From contig NZ_UGHR01000004.1 in assembly GCF_900451195.1 (NCBI RefSeq), positions 186,001 through 250,000 of the forward strand: DNA of 64,000 nucleotides, written 5' to 3'. The notes under the pieces were generated by a model. That model was not told the origin of the DNA. It made no database searches and saw only the letters and a program-made list of their open reading frames with translations. Shown piece after piece: positions 54,126-63,957 of this stretch. This DNA comes from Iodobacter fluviatilis (GTDB taxonomy: Bacteria > Pseudomonadota > Gammaproteobacteria > Burkholderiales > Chitinibacteraceae). The stretch's first letter is position 1. Each line of letters opens with the position of its first letter. The position numbers were made by a program, and so were the translations under genes.

Positions 54126-56264
54126 TCAAACAGGCCGGAAAATCAGGGCGAGGCCCGTGAGCGTCCCCTTGCTGTTTTTTAAATGAATCACTGATTCCTG
54201 AATAAGCAACGATTGCTGATGGGTATTGAGCAGTACGGTTCTTGAAGCAGGATTTTTTTCTACAAAATCCAGTGCAATTGAAAATAAGGAAGTTAAAGGG
54301 CTGTGGTCTTCTGAAGAAACAACCCGATAGATATGATCAATATGTTTCCCTATACTTGCTGCGGTGCGGCAATTAAGTAATCGTACCGCAGCAGGATTAA
54401 TGAATTCCACATCGCCATTTAATGCAATAGTAATGACGCCATCGGCCATCGAATTTAATATAGAAGCTATTCTTTGCTGCTCAAGATGAATCGCCTGCTC
54501 ATTGCTTCTGCTGGCCGTAATGTCATAGCCCACTCCGCGGTAGCCCAGAAACTCTCCCTGCTCATTATAAAAGGGTTGCCCTGAAATACGGACAATCAGG
54601 CTGTCTGTTCCCACCTTGAGCGTGTAAATAAAATCATGAAAGCTGCGGTGGGCTTCCAGCAACGCTTTATGTATCCGCCATTCCTCTGTTGATAAACGCC
54701 CATCGCTTAGTTCCCAGCGATAATGGCCAATGACAGATTTGCGGCTAAGCGCGTATGAATTAAAAAATCCGGGTGATACCTGAGTAAAGCGGAAGTCTTT
54801 ATCCTGCTCCCAGTACCAGTCAGCAGCAAGATCAACTAAAGCCGAAAAACGTTCGCGGCTTTTTTGTAACTCAATAATAAGCTCTTTATTCGGGGTGGTA
54901 TTGTGTGCAAACATGGCCGAACCCGAATGCTCATTGTCCTGATTAAAAAGCGGGAAAAGCGTGAGTTCAAAATAATGCAATTCACCATCGCTATGCCGGT
55001 GCTGGCATTCTTGCTGTATGGGGGTTTCGTTGATGGCCAATTCTGCAGAAAGTAGAAGAGGTTTATTCTTTCCAAGTAAAATGGGTGTGTTGTCGGCGAA
55101 ATAAATGCGGGCCGCACGATTTGCATAAGTGATTTTTCCATTTAAATCACGGCTGATAATCAAATCATGTGCATCTTCTGTAAGCTGGGCAACTTGCTGG
55201 TAATGAAGCTCGTTTTTGCGTAAGTCCTGAGTGATTTGTTCAGCCAGATCCAGTGCAGATTCCCGATTATTGCGTTGTCTTTGCAAAAGGAAGGCAATAA
55301 AAGCGGAAAGAGAAACGCCCAGTATCCAAATAAAATAATCTAATGAATAAGGTCTTGGGAAGCTGCCTGATGTGGCAAATACGCTAAGCCGCCATTGTCT
55401 GCCAGGAAACTGTATTAATGAGCTGGCACTTAATTCATGATGGTTGATAATAGATTTTGTTGCGTAAATAATTTTACTTTTCTCAGTATCATTTAAACCG
55501 GAAGTAGTACCTGTATCTTGCAGCTGAATGCGAATGTTTTTTTCTACATCATGCCCAATCCACAAAATCATTTTATCGATTGTAAATGTGGCGCCTAATG
55601 ATCCTATAAATGCAGCACGTCTTTCTTTTTGATTATTCAGTGATTTATTTGGGGTATATACAGGAAAGCGAATAACAAAACCAAGAGGGGCATTTTTATA
55701 TCCCTTTAATTGATAAGTAGGAGATGCTACGCCACGGCCCTGATCCCGTGCATATTCTATTGCTATTAAATTAGCGGTTTGCGCACTGATTTCTAATCCT
55801 TCGGATTCATGTAATACAGCATGCTCGGGGAAAATGTAATCAATGATTTGGTAAACAGGTCGGGGGCTGTCTTGCTTAAGGTTAAAGGCGGGGTCATCAA
55901 ACTGGCGATTTTTGATAAAACGTTCAAGATCTGAGGCAATGATTTCCCGGATAAACTGAACTGATACAAAATCGGGAAAACGCCCTTGAATATTTTGTTG
56001 CTTTAAAATGGCCGTGAATGTTTTTTTATCAAGATCAGGATTGGCAATAAAGGCATTTTGTATGCCGCGCAAAATATTGATTTCTGCATCTAATCTGGAT
56101 TCAATCCGCTCAGCATAGAGGTGGGCAAGCTGGTTGAGCTGAGTTTGTACATGGGCTTGATGTTGAAAATTAAGCCAAAGCTGTAAGCAGGCTGTGAGCA
56201 GAAGCCCCACTAGAAAAGTTCGCAGTGCCACGGGATAGCGGCGAAAAAGCGAGAAAATATTCAT
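54126..56264 (-). CDS. CHASE-PAS-PAS-PAS membrane sensor without output domain
   Basis: The 712-residue protein has helix 1 (about 15-32), a periplasmic CHASE domain (IESRLDAEINILRGIQNAF, RGVASPTYQL, GFVIRFPVY), helix 2 (about 312-330) and three PAS domains (about 360-460, 475-590, 600-712). PAS2 has the RFTQVSPGFF and GYRGVGYDIT blocks. The chain stops at IFRPV, right after PAS3, where family members continue into GGDEF, EAL or kinase domains. The stop is 18 bases from the converging kinase gene. It may be truncated, or may signal by protein contact. Confidence 0.85.
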   Translation of the reverse strand: MNIFSLFRRYPVALRTFLVGLLLTACLQLWLNFQHQAHVQTQLNQLAHLYAERIESRLDAEINILRGIQNAFIANPDLDKKTFTAILKQQNIQGRFPDFVSVQFIREIIASDLERFIKNRQFDDPAFNLKQDSPRPVYQIIDYIFPEHAVLHESEGLEISAQTANLIAIEYARDQGRGVASPTYQLKGYKNAPLGFVIRFPVYTPNKSLNNQKERRAAFIGSLGATFTIDKMILWIGHDVEKNIRIQLQDTGTTSGLNDTEKSKIIYATKSIINHHELSASSLIQFPGRQWRLSVFATSGSFPRPYSLDYFIWILGVSLSAFIAFLLQRQRNNRESALDLAEQITQDLRKNELHYQQVAQLTEDAHDLIISRDLNGKITYANRAARIYFADNTPILLGKNKPLLLSAELAINETPIQQECQHRHSDGELHYFELTLFPLFNQDNEHSGSAMFAHNTTPNKELIIELQKSRERFSALVDLAADWYWEQDKDFRFTQVSPGFFNSYALSRKSVIGHYRWELSDGRLSTEEWRIHKALLEAHRSFHDFIYTLKVGTDSLIVRISGQPFYNEQGEFLGYRGVGYDITASRSNEQAIHLEQQRIASILNSMADGVITIALNGDVEFINPAAVRLLNCRTAASIGKHIDHIYRVVSSEDHSPLTSLFSIALDFVEKNPASRTVLLNTHQQSLLIQESVIHLKNSKGTLTGLALIFRPV

Positions 56265-56338
56265 TTAAGCGGGTCTCTGCTTACATTGCTCTTTTTAGAA
56301 GGGCTGAAATTCAGCGCCTTCCATGGCTGCAAATATCC

Positions 56339-56716
56339 TTATACAGCGCTCCATGGCTTGCCAAGCGGGCTGAACGTAGGCTTCTGGCCACCCCAGAGTT
56401 GTTCCAGATCGTAGTAATCACGTACCGGTGGCAGCATAACGTGAACAACCAGTGAGCCTGCATCCACCAGTACCCATTCACCTGATTCATGGCCTTCGGT
56501 ACTCATGATTTCATAGCCTTTGGCTTTCAGATCAACAACGACATTATTCGCCAGTGCGCGAACTTGGCGGTTTGAGTCGCCTGTGCAAACAATCATGCAA
56601 TCAAACAGATCAGTGAGTTCTGTGGTATCCATATCCACAATGTCTTTGCCCTTGATGTCTTCCAGTGCTGTCATTGCAAGTGCGCGCATTGCTTGAGTGT
56701 ATTCGTTCATTGCCAT
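56339..56716 (-). CDS. rsfS: RsfS ribosomal silencing factor
   Basis: The 125 residues belong to the Iojap/YbeB/RsfS family, with DTTELTDLFDCMIVCTGDSNRQV-type and ESGEWVLVDAGSLVVHVM blocks (only parts quoted). It binds uL14 of the large subunit and blocks 70S formation when nutrients are short. It follows nadD on the minus strand, the common arrangement. The usual next gene, rlmH, is not here. Confidence 0.95.
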   Translation of the reverse strand: MAMNEYTQAMRALAMTALEDIKGKDIVDMDTTELTDLFDCMIVCTGDSNRQVRALANNVVVDLKAKGYEIMSTEGHESGEWVLVDAGSLVVHVMLPPVRDYYDLEQLWGGQKPTFSPLGKPWSAV

Positions 56717-56821
56717 AATTATGTGTTTCCAAAGTAAAAGTGGCTATTGCAAAGGGGCCGCAATAGCTGTGCTGCCTGAAAGTTGAGTCAACAAAGCAGT
56801 ATTTCAAAATATAAAAACACA

Positions 56822-57448
56822 TTAAGTGTTTTTAGAGTAAAGGCCTGATTGCTGCAATATCGCGGCAATTGGGCTCAGATCGCTTACATCTTCGCCGCGC
56901 GCAAGCTTCTCACGAATCAGTGTGGATGAAGCGGGCATCAGTGGCAGAGGCAAAACGCTGATTTTACCCCGAGCCAAGGTCTGCGGCGAAGCTTCTGCAT
57001 GGCGTTTGGCAAATTCACCGGCAATTTCTGCAGGAAGTTTGCTAAAGCCGGGGCGATTGGCAACCACCAGATGCCCCATTTCTAATAGCTCTTGCCATCG
57101 ATACCAGCTTGGCAGATGGGCGAAAGAATCGCCACCTATCAGCCAGACTAACAGGCTATGCGGTTGTTCTTGTTGTAATTCTGTCAGGGTGTCAAAAGTA
57201 AAGCTGACATTCCCTTTTCTGACCTCTCTGTCATCTGCGACCAAGTTTTGTTCGCCTGATAAAGAAAGCTTCAGCCATTCCAGACGTTGTGCAGCGCTGA
57301 TGTCTGGTGTGCGGTGTGGTGGCACGCCCGTTGGTATGAGCCGGACTTCGCTTAAAGCAAAGCGATCCCTCAGGGCACGAGCTAAAGCTAAATGCCCAAA
57401 GTGCACCGGGTTAAAAGTGCCGCCATAAATACCCAGCGCCTGTTGCAT
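56822..57448 (-). CDS. nadD: NadD, nicotinate-nucleotide adenylyltransferase
   Basis: This 208-residue protein has the nucleotidyltransferase signature GIYGGTFNPVHFGHL and the later ASSTLIREKL motif. It forms nicotinate adenine dinucleotide in NAD synthesis. The ATG overlaps the proA stop by one base. The 105-base gap to rsfS is unremarkable. Confidence 0.96.
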   Translation of the reverse strand: MQQALGIYGGTFNPVHFGHLALARALRDRFALSEVRLIPTGVPPHRTPDISAAQRLEWLKLSLSGEQNLVADDREVRKGNVSFTFDTLTELQQEQPHSLLVWLIGGDSFAHLPSWYRWQELLEMGHLVVANRPGFSKLPAEIAGEFAKRHAEASPQTLARGKISVLPLPLMPASSTLIREKLARGEDVSDLSPIAAILQQSGLYSKNT

Positions 57449-58704
57449 CAGTTGCGGATTTCGCCGTTACCAAAAACAATCCACTTTTCGCTGGTTAAGC
57501 CGTTGAGCCCAACTGGGCCGCGGGCATGAATTTTATCGGTTGAGATGCCAATTTCAGCACCTAAGCCATATTCAAAGCCATCGGCAAAGCGGGTAGAGGC
57601 GTTAATCATGACGCTGGATGAATCCACCTCACGCAAGAACTGCCGTGATTTAGTGTAGTTTTCAGTGACAATCGCATCGGTGTGATGGCTGCCCCATGTG
57701 TTGATATGCTCAATCGCCTCGTCTAGATCGCTGACGATTTTAATGGCTAAAATAGGCGCGAGGTATTCTGTGGCCCAGTCTTCTTCCGTTGCTGCGTTGA
57801 TTTGCGGGAGAACGGCCAGTGTTTTAATGCATCCACGCAGCTCTACGCCTTTGCTGGCGTAGATTTCGGCCAGTGGAGGCAAAATGAGTTCAGCAACGGT
57901 TTCGTGAACCAGCAGCGTTTCCATCGTGTTGCATGTGCCATAGCGATGCGTTTTGGCGTTATCGCTGATGGCAATGGCTTTTACTGGGTCTGCTTCTTCA
58001 TCGATATATACATGGCAAATACCGTCTAAATGTTTGATGACGGGCACGCGCGCATCGGCGGCAATCCGGGCAATCAGGCCTTTGCCACCACGTGGCACGA
58101 TCACATCGACAAATTCGCTCATCGTGATCAGCTCGCCTACGGCCGCGCGATCAGGCGTTTCAATAATCTGTACGGCAGTGCCTGGTAAGCCGGCTGCTTT
58201 CAGTCCTTCGCTTACACAGAGTGCGATGGCCTGATTGCAATGAAAGGCTTCACGGCCGCCGCGCAAAATAGTCGCATTGCCCGATTTAATACATAGACCA
58301 GCAGCATCTGCTGTGACGTTGGGCCGGGCTTCGTAAATAATGCCAATTACGCCTAAAGGCACACGCATTTTGCCTAGCTGGATGCCGGAAGGGCGAAATT
58401 TAAAGTCGCTCATCTCGCCAACAGGATCAGGAAGGCTGGCAATCTGACGCAAACCCTCTGCCATGCTTGCAATTGTTTGAGGTGTAATCAGCAGGCGATC
58501 AAGCATGGCTGGCTCTAAGCCATCCTGCTTTGCTTGTTCCATATCGAGATTATTTGCAGTGAGCAAAGCTTCTGCATCGCGTAGCAGCGCATCGGCAATT
58601 GCATTTAATGCCTGATTTTTGGTCTGCGTGTCCGCTTTTGCCATATGGCGGCTGGCTGCACGAGCCTGGCGCCCCACTTGCTGCATATAAGCTTTGATAT
58701 CCAT
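57448..58704 (-). CDS. proA: ProA, gamma-glutamyl phosphate reductase
   Basis: This 418-residue enzyme of proline synthesis is in the aldehyde dehydrogenase superfamily, with catalytic Cys in [13 protein letters not shown]. Other blocks: [32 protein letters not shown] and [13 protein letters not shown]. Reading on the minus strand it is the first gene of proA-nadD-rsfS. proB is not adjacent. Confidence 0.97.
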   Translation of the reverse strand: MDIKAYMQQVGRQARAASRHMAKADTQTKNQALNAIADALLRDAEALLTANNLDMEQAKQDGLEPAMLDRLLITPQTIASMAEGLRQIASLPDPVGEMSDFKFRPSGIQLGKMRVPLGVIGIIYEARPNVTADAAGLCIKSGNATILRGGREAFHCNQAIALCVSEGLKAAGLPGTAVQIIETPDRAAVGELITMSEFVDVIVPRGGKGLIARIAADARVPVIKHLDGICHVYIDEEADPVKAIAISDNAKTHRYGTCNTMETLLVHETVAELILPPLAEIYASKGVELRGCIKTLAVLPQINAATEEDWATEYLAPILAIKIVSDLDEAIEHINTWGSHHTDAIVTENYTKSRQFLREVDSSSVMINASTRFADGFEYGLGAEIGISTDKIHARGPVGLNGLTSEKWIVFGNGEIRN

Positions 58705-58736
58705 GTCTCTACCTTTTCGCCTTTGAACTGCAATTA

Positions 58737-59513
58737 TCAGGGTTTAGGCGGTAGTTGCAAGACTGTTACACCCACGTTATCGGCTTTTTTACGATTAAAC
58801 CAGTCTGGAGCAGAACTTTGCACTGCAATAATTTGCGGGCCGCTTGCAGTGTTGATCCAAATTGGCGAGCCTGAATCACCCGCTAAAGTGTCGCAGCGAT
58901 GATAAATTGTGTTATTTGTGCGTAAGCGGGTGAGCTTGCAATCTTTGTGTGCAGTCAGCTCGGTGTCGTGATCTTCGGCAAAGCCCGCCTGAGTGATCAG
59001 CGATTTACTGTGTGCAATGCCCGCTTTTAATTCTGTTTTATTGCCGCTGAATAAGGCGAGGGGGGCGGGTGCTTTACCGTCAATTAATTTTAGCTTTAGC
59101 CAGGCAATATCATAAGCGGCAGCAGAATCCTGAATATAAACATCATCGCCTTTATAAACTAAGCCTTTTTTAAAGCGCGGATGGAATGTTTGGGAGAGCA
59201 CCTGATAGCGAGCCTGGTATTCACCTTTATGAAAACCCGCTTTAAACCACCGGCCAGCATCCAGTTTTTTTGCATCCATTAAAAAACAATGCGCTGCAGT
59301 AATCGCTAAATCTGGTGCAACCAAGGTTGCTGTACAAGTACTTGCGGCGGCTGTTTCAAGCTGGCCTATTGCCGCAAAAGGCGCTGCATAGGGGGCTTCA
59401 ATAAAAACACGGTTATCAGCGCCAAAAAAAAGAGCTTTTTTTTCTTTATTGCTTAGTGCGAAAGCATTGCTTGATAAAGCAATCACTAAGGCGATCAGGT
59501 ATCTGCGTTTCAT
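58737..59513 (-). CDS. Secreted trypsin-like serine protease (S1 family)
   Basis: The 258-residue precursor has a signal peptide (to about residue 19). The catalytic triad is visible: His in ITAAHCF, Asp in YDIAWLKL and Ser in GDSGSP. Paired cysteines (STC, AHCF, DCK, HRC) suit disulfides in the periplasm or outside the cell. Substrate unknown. It is a single gene upstream of proA. Confidence 0.88.
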   Translation of the reverse strand: MKRRYLIALVIALSSNAFALSNKEKKALFFGADNRVFIEAPYAAPFAAIGQLETAAASTCTATLVAPDLAITAAHCFLMDAKKLDAGRWFKAGFHKGEYQARYQVLSQTFHPRFKKGLVYKGDDVYIQDSAAAYDIAWLKLKLIDGKAPAPLALFSGNKTELKAGIAHSKSLITQAGFAEDHDTELTAHKDCKLTRLRTNNTIYHRCDTLAGDSGSPIWINTASGPQIIAVQSSAPDWFNRKKADNVGVTVLQLPPKP

Positions 59514-59596
59514 TAATCTGTGTTCTGAAGGGGTAAGGTTGATTTAGATAAGAAACGGAGCGATCTGTTCCCTGTTGAAATCAATCTTTTACAGAA

Positions 59597-59628
59597 AAAC
59601 AAAAACGGGGACCGAGGTCCCCGTTTTT
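59597..59628 (-). terminator. Terminator of the Asr-like repeat gene
   Basis: AAAAACGGGGACC and GGTCCCCGTTTTT pair around GA. It lies directly past the stop of the minus-strand repeat gene. Confidence 0.93.
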
Positions 59629-59644
59629 GGTACTGCAAGTGTTA

Positions 59645-60484
59645 TTACTTAGCAGCAGAAGCGGCAGAAGCAGCAACTTTCTTGGCTTGAACTTTTTGTA
59701 CAGCAGAAGCAGCAGAAGCAGCGGCTTTCTTAGCTTGAGCTTTTTGTACTGTAGAAGCAGCAGAAGCAGCAGCTTTCTTAGCTTGAGCTTTTTGTACTGT
59801 AGAAGCAGCAGAAGCAGCGGCTTTCTTAGCTTGAGCTTTTTGTACTGTAGAAGCAGCAGAAGCAGCAGCTTTCTTAGCTTGAGCTTTTTGAACTGTAGAA
59901 GCAGCAGAAGCAGCGGCTTTCTTAGCTTGAGCTTTTTGTACTGTAGAAGCAGCAGAAGCAGCTACTTTCTTAGCTTGAGCTTTTTGTACTGTAGAAGCAG
60001 CAGAAGCAGCGGCTTTCTTAGCTTGAGCTTTTTGTACTGTAGAAGCAGCAGAAGCAGCTACTTTCTTAGCTTGAGCTTTTTGTACTGTAGAAGCAGCAGA
60101 AGCAGCGGCTTTCTTAGCTTGAGCTTTTTGTACTGTAGAAGCAGCAGAAGCAGCTACTTTCTTAGCTTGAGCTTTTTGCACTGTAGAAGCAGCAGAAGCA
60201 GCGGCTTTCTTAGCTTGAGCTTTTTGTACTGTAGAAGCAGCAGAAGCAGCGGCTTTCTTAGCTTGAGCTTTTTGTACTGTAGAAGCAGCAGAAGCAGCAG
60301 CTTTCTTAGCTTGAGCTTTTTGAACTGTTGATGCAGCAGATGCTGGAGCTACTTTTGCTTTTTTAGCGTGCTTTTCAACTTTAACTGTCTTAACAGTAGA
60401 AGCAGTAGAAGCTGTAGTGTCAGCAGCGAATGAAGTAGCTGAAGCGAAAACTGTAGCGAGCAATACGGCAAGAAGCTTGTTCAT
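59645..60484 (-). CDS. asr: Asr-like acid-shock protein with fourteen 16-residue repeats
   Basis: The 279-residue precursor has a signal peptide (MNKLLAVLLATVFASATSFA), a 32-residue Thr/Lys/Ala-rich head and fourteen repeats of 16 residues, consensus TVQKAQAKK(A/V)AASAAS, ending AAK. The chain is almost only Ala, Lys, Ser, Gln, Val and Thr. This is the composition and layout of the enterobacterial acid-shock protein Asr, but far longer. It sits downstream of rstA-rstB on the same strand with an RstA-box-like site upstream, the known regulator of asr. Function in acid tolerance is inferred. A histone-H1-like role is unlikely because of the signal peptide. Confidence 0.8.
   Translation of the reverse strand: MNKLLAVLLATVFASATSFAADTTASTASTVKTVKVEKHAKKAKVAPASAASTVQKAQAKKAAASAASTVQKAQAKKAAASAASTVQKAQAKKAAASAASTVQKAQAKKVAASAASTVQKAQAKKAAASAASTVQKAQAKKVAASAASTVQKAQAKKAAASAASTVQKAQAKKVAASAASTVQKAQAKKAAASAASTVQKAQAKKAAASAASTVQKAQAKKAAASAASTVQKAQAKKAAASAASTVQKAQAKKAAASAASAVQKVQAKKVAASAASAAK
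59657..60328 (-). repeat. Fourteen tandem 48-bp coding repeats
   Basis: The 48-bp unit encodes TVQKAQAKKAAASAAS. Copies 4, 6, 8 and 14 have Val for Ala, the first three alternating with Ala copies, which suggests duplication of a 96-bp pair. The copies are nearly identical at DNA level, so copy number is probably unstable. The reverse strand is also open over the array, a composition effect. Confidence 0.95.
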
Positions 60485-60556
60485 TTGTTTGTCCCTAGAG
60501 GAAGTATGTGATTGGTGTTGCTATGAAATGGATTATCAACACTTCTTCTTTAAAAC

Positions 60557-60593
60557 TCGATAAGCCCTTGGTAGCAGTCTGTAACGCTATGTA
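60557..60593 (-). promoter_or_regulatory. RstA box and promoter upstream of asr
   Basis: On the minus strand TACATAGCGTTACA (60580-60593) matches the RstA consensus TACATNTNGTTACA at all fixed positions but one. It is 96 bases before the asr-like ATG. A -10-like TATCGA (60557-60562) follows at 17 bases, so the box overlaps the -35 position. Binding is predicted, not shown. Confidence 0.75.
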
Positions 60594-60615
60594 CGCGCAT
60601 CGCCGGGTAATGAAA

Positions 60616-61914
60616 TTAAAGTACGTTTTTAAGTGGGCTGGGCCAGCACAGTGTGACGCGCGCACCACCCAGTGGAGCATCACTGATGACTGCGGCCCCG
60701 TTGTGCCCGCGCATAATCATTGAAACAATCGCCAGCCCCAAGCCAAAGCCACCAGTCTGGCGATTGCGGCTGACTTCTAAGCGCTCAAAAGGCTGCAAGA
60801 GGCGCTGTCGTTCGGATTCTGGAATCCCTTGGCCGTTATCATCAACATGAAGTTTAGCCAGCCCGTTTTCCCATTCAATCGTGAGCAGGATGGCTGTACC
60901 GCCATAGCGTCTGGCATTGCCCATTAAATTGGCCAGTGCGCGGGTAAGGTAATGGCTATCTGCTTCCAGAAAAGGCGTTTTTCCGGGTAAAAGATTGATG
61001 AGTTCGGGGGTGATATTGCCCTGGCTGCTGAATTCACTGATCTGGCGTCTGAGCCACGGCAGAATTTCAATCGCCTGGGTTTCAAGCTTCAGCTGCGGCT
61101 TATCTAAGGTAGACATGGTGAGCCATTCTTCGATCAATTCATCGATTTGCCCTAGATCCCGTTCTATGGCCACAATTTGCTGGCTGCTCTCTGCCCCGCC
61201 TTTGATTGCTTCTAAGCGATAGCGCAGTCTTGCCAGCGGGGTGCGTAAATCATGCGATACCGCATCAATCAGGGCTTTGCGGCTGGCAGTGAGTTCTTCT
61301 ACGTCATGCGCCATCCTGTTAAAAGTGACGCCCAGCGAATTCAGCGTTGAGCCTTCGTGCAGGGTAACGCGGGTGCTGAAGTCGCCTTCACCCAGCTGGC
61401 GGCTTTGTCTGGCCATATGTTGCAAATCCCGCCACAGCGGGCGCAGCCACAACCAGGTAGGCACACCTAAGGCTGCACACATCAGCAGCAGGGCCACTAA
61501 ATCGGCCCAAGCAAAGTTATCTAATCGTTGCAGATAGGGAACAGGGCCAAGGACAACCATCAGGCCAGTGTCTGGGATACGGTGCAGGTAAACATCTTGG
61601 TTTTGTAAAAAAATAATATCGCCATTGATCAGCGCGTCCTGATTGCCTGGGCTGAGCGTATAGGTATTAAGCGTTTCAATTTCTACAGGCAGGGGCAGCT
61701 TATTTTTGAGGCGTTTTACTTCATCGTGCCAAATGGATGGTGGTAGATCGCCCAAGGTGGATTCAACAACACTGATTGTTGTTTTGAAAATATCAGAAAG
61801 ATAATGCTCATTGCTACGCTCCAGTAAGTTTTTATAGAGCGCACCAATCACAAGGGACGAGGCTAAAAAGCACACCACCACGGTAAGATAAAAACGTAAA
61901 AAGAGTTGGCGCAT
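60616..61914 (-). CDS. rstB: RstB-like sensor histidine kinase
   Basis: The 432 residues include helix 1 (about 8-28), a periplasmic region of about 105 residues, helix 2 (about 136-156), HAMP, an H-box (DAVSHDLRTPLARLR) and an ATPase domain (NLMGNARRYG, DDNGQGIPESE, GFGLGLAIV). It pairs with the RstA-like regulator encoded 183 bases upstream. RstB's acid signal is family knowledge. The asr-like gene lies directly downstream. Confidence 0.88.
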   Translation of the reverse strand: MRQLFLRFYLTVVVCFLASSLVIGALYKNLLERSNEHYLSDIFKTTISVVESTLGDLPPSIWHDEVKRLKNKLPLPVEIETLNTYTLSPGNQDALINGDIIFLQNQDVYLHRIPDTGLMVVLGPVPYLQRLDNFAWADLVALLLMCAALGVPTWLWLRPLWRDLQHMARQSRQLGEGDFSTRVTLHEGSTLNSLGVTFNRMAHDVEELTASRKALIDAVSHDLRTPLARLRYRLEAIKGGAESSQQIVAIERDLGQIDELIEEWLTMSTLDKPQLKLETQAIEILPWLRRQISEFSSQGNITPELINLLPGKTPFLEADSHYLTRALANLMGNARRYGGTAILLTIEWENGLAKLHVDDNGQGIPESERQRLLQPFERLEVSRNRQTGGFGLGLAIVSMIMRGHNGAAVISDAPLGGARVTLCWPSPLKNVL

Positions 61915-62097
61915 AGTTTAGCTGTCTGGATGTGAGGGAGTCAGTCGTCTGAGACAGGGGTAGCGCATGGCTTAGCGGTTTATTACGGCTTCAGGGGAAT
62001 AAACCGGCATAAGCCCATGCGAAGGAAAAAATTCTGGAGCCCAGCCTTTATTGCCAGTGCTCTGTGGACACTCTGGCTTGCTCCCGTATGCCCTGAT

Positions 62098-62823
62098 TTA
62101 TTCTTGCCACCAGATGTCGGTTGCAAATAAATAGCCTTTATGACGGATGGTTTTGATTTTGCGCGGCTCGTTAGGATCGTCGTCCAGTTTTTTACGCAAA
62201 CGGGAAATGGCAACATCGATACTTCTGTCCATGCCATCGTATTCAATCCCGCGTAATACTTTTAATAAGTGATCGCGCGACAAAATATCACCTGCCTGGC
62301 TGGCTAAAGCCCAGAGCAAGTCAAAATCACCTGTCGATAAGCCCAGCGCTTCGCCGCGGTAGCTGGCGGTGCGGTTACGCAGATCAACTAAAAGCTGGCC
62401 AAAATTTAGCGTGGAGCGGTCAGGTGCAGGTGCCGCACTCGATACGATAGGCGTGCCGCCTGCAGTTTTACGCAGGTGAGCACGAATTCGGGCAAGCAAT
62501 ACCGAAGGGGGGGTGGTTTTAACCACATAATCAGTTGCGCCAATTTCAAAGCCCAGAATCTGGTTCATATCGCTATTTAGCGAGGTGAGCAAAATGACTG
62601 GCCCTGTCCAGAATTCGCGTAATTCCCGGCATAGGGTAAGCCCGTCTTTGCCGGGCAGCATAATATCAAGCAAAACGAGTGAAGGCGGGTTATTGCGTAC
62701 CGCTTCGATCAAGCCACTGCCATCGGGCAGGACTTCAATATTAAATTCAAACGAGCGTAAATAACTACCAACCAGTTCCGCCAGTTCAGCATCATCTTCA
62801 ACAAAAAGAATGCGGTGATTCAT
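62098..62823 (-). CDS. rstA: RstA-like response regulator
   Basis: This 241-residue OmpR-family regulator has receiver Asp53 in LVLLDIMLPGKDG and the RstA-typical LTSLNSDMNQIL and YVVKTTPPSVLLARIR. Its winged helix reads MDRSIDVAISRLRKKL and RIKTIRHKGYLFA-like. The match to RstA is clear along the chain. It should bind TACATNTNGTTACA, a motif found before the asr-like gene. Confidence 0.92.
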   Translation of the reverse strand: MNHRILFVEDDAELAELVGSYLRSFEFNIEVLPDGSGLIEAVRNNPPSLVLLDIMLPGKDGLTLCRELREFWTGPVILLTSLNSDMNQILGFEIGATDYVVKTTPPSVLLARIRAHLRKTAGGTPIVSSAAPAPDRSTLNFGQLLVDLRNRTASYRGEALGLSTGDFDLLWALASQAGDILSRDHLLKVLRGIEYDGMDRSIDVAISRLRKKLDDDPNEPRKIKTIRHKGYLFATDIWWQE

Positions 62824-62957
62824 TTGAATATTCTCTGGAATGGGACAGTGGGCTAAATGATCTCAAGCAGTCTGGCTGGCTTGAGCAGGGTGAAGCAAGC
62901 AAGAAATTGATTGCGTATCGCTGGAGACAGGGGCCGGCGATACGCTGTGTATACGCC

Positions 62958-63499
<542 letters not shown>

Positions 63500-63517
63500 C
63501 TCACTGGAGTAAACCGT

Positions 63518-63916
63518 ATGGGACTTATCGATCAGTTGGCCGGACAGTTTTTGGGTGGAAAAGAATTACCGGAAGGCTTTGCACAATCGTTGTCAGGCCT
63601 TTTGGAGCAGCAGGGTGGTATTTCTGGTTTGTTAGAGAAGTTTCAGAGTGGTGGTTTATCTGAGTTAGTGCAGTCATGGGTGGGCACGGGTGAAAACTTA
63701 GCTGTGAGCAGCGAGCAAATTCAATCTGTGCTGGGCAGTGACGCAGTGGCGTCTGTTGCAGAAAAGCTGGGGATTGATCCGTCTGAAGCGGCGGGGAAAA
63801 TTTCTGAATATCTGCCTCAGCTGGTAGATAAGCTTACACCGAATGGTGAAGTACCCGAAGGCAATAATGTTCTGGCCGCTGGCCTTGATCTGCTGAAGGG
63901 CAAGTTATTTGGTTAA
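63518..63916 (+). CDS. YidB-family (DUF937) protein
   Basis: The 132 residues follow YidB: the MGLIDQLAGQFL start, EQQGGISGLLEKFQSGGLSEL, VLGSDAVASVAEKLGID and the LLKGKLFG end. The fold is helical; the function is unknown. It has its own terminator and appears as a single gene. Confidence 0.92.
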   Translation: MGLIDQLAGQFLGGKELPEGFAQSLSGLLEQQGGISGLLEKFQSGGLSELVQSWVGTGENLAVSSEQIQSVLGSDAVASVAEKLGIDPSEAAGKISEYLPQLVDKLTPNGEVPEGNNVLAAGLDLLKGKLFG

Positions 63917-63930
63917 GGATGGATTCGCCA

Positions 63931-63957
63931 TCAAAAAAGCCCCGTTTGGGGCTTTTT
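63931..63957 (+). terminator. Terminator of the YidB-family gene
   Basis: AAAAAAGCCCC and GGGGCTTTTTT pair around GTTT, 15 bases past the stop. Confidence 0.94.

Noticed and set aside
59657..60328. Regular repeats that might suggest a CRISPR array
   Set aside because: There are no unique spacers and no cas genes; the repeats are contiguous, in frame and coding.
59627..60331. Long open frame on the + strand across the repeat array, rich in Ser, Leu and Arg
   Set aside because: It is the reverse reading of the 48-bp repeats. It has no ribosome site or signal peptide, and the minus-strand frame has a signal peptide, terminator and promoter.
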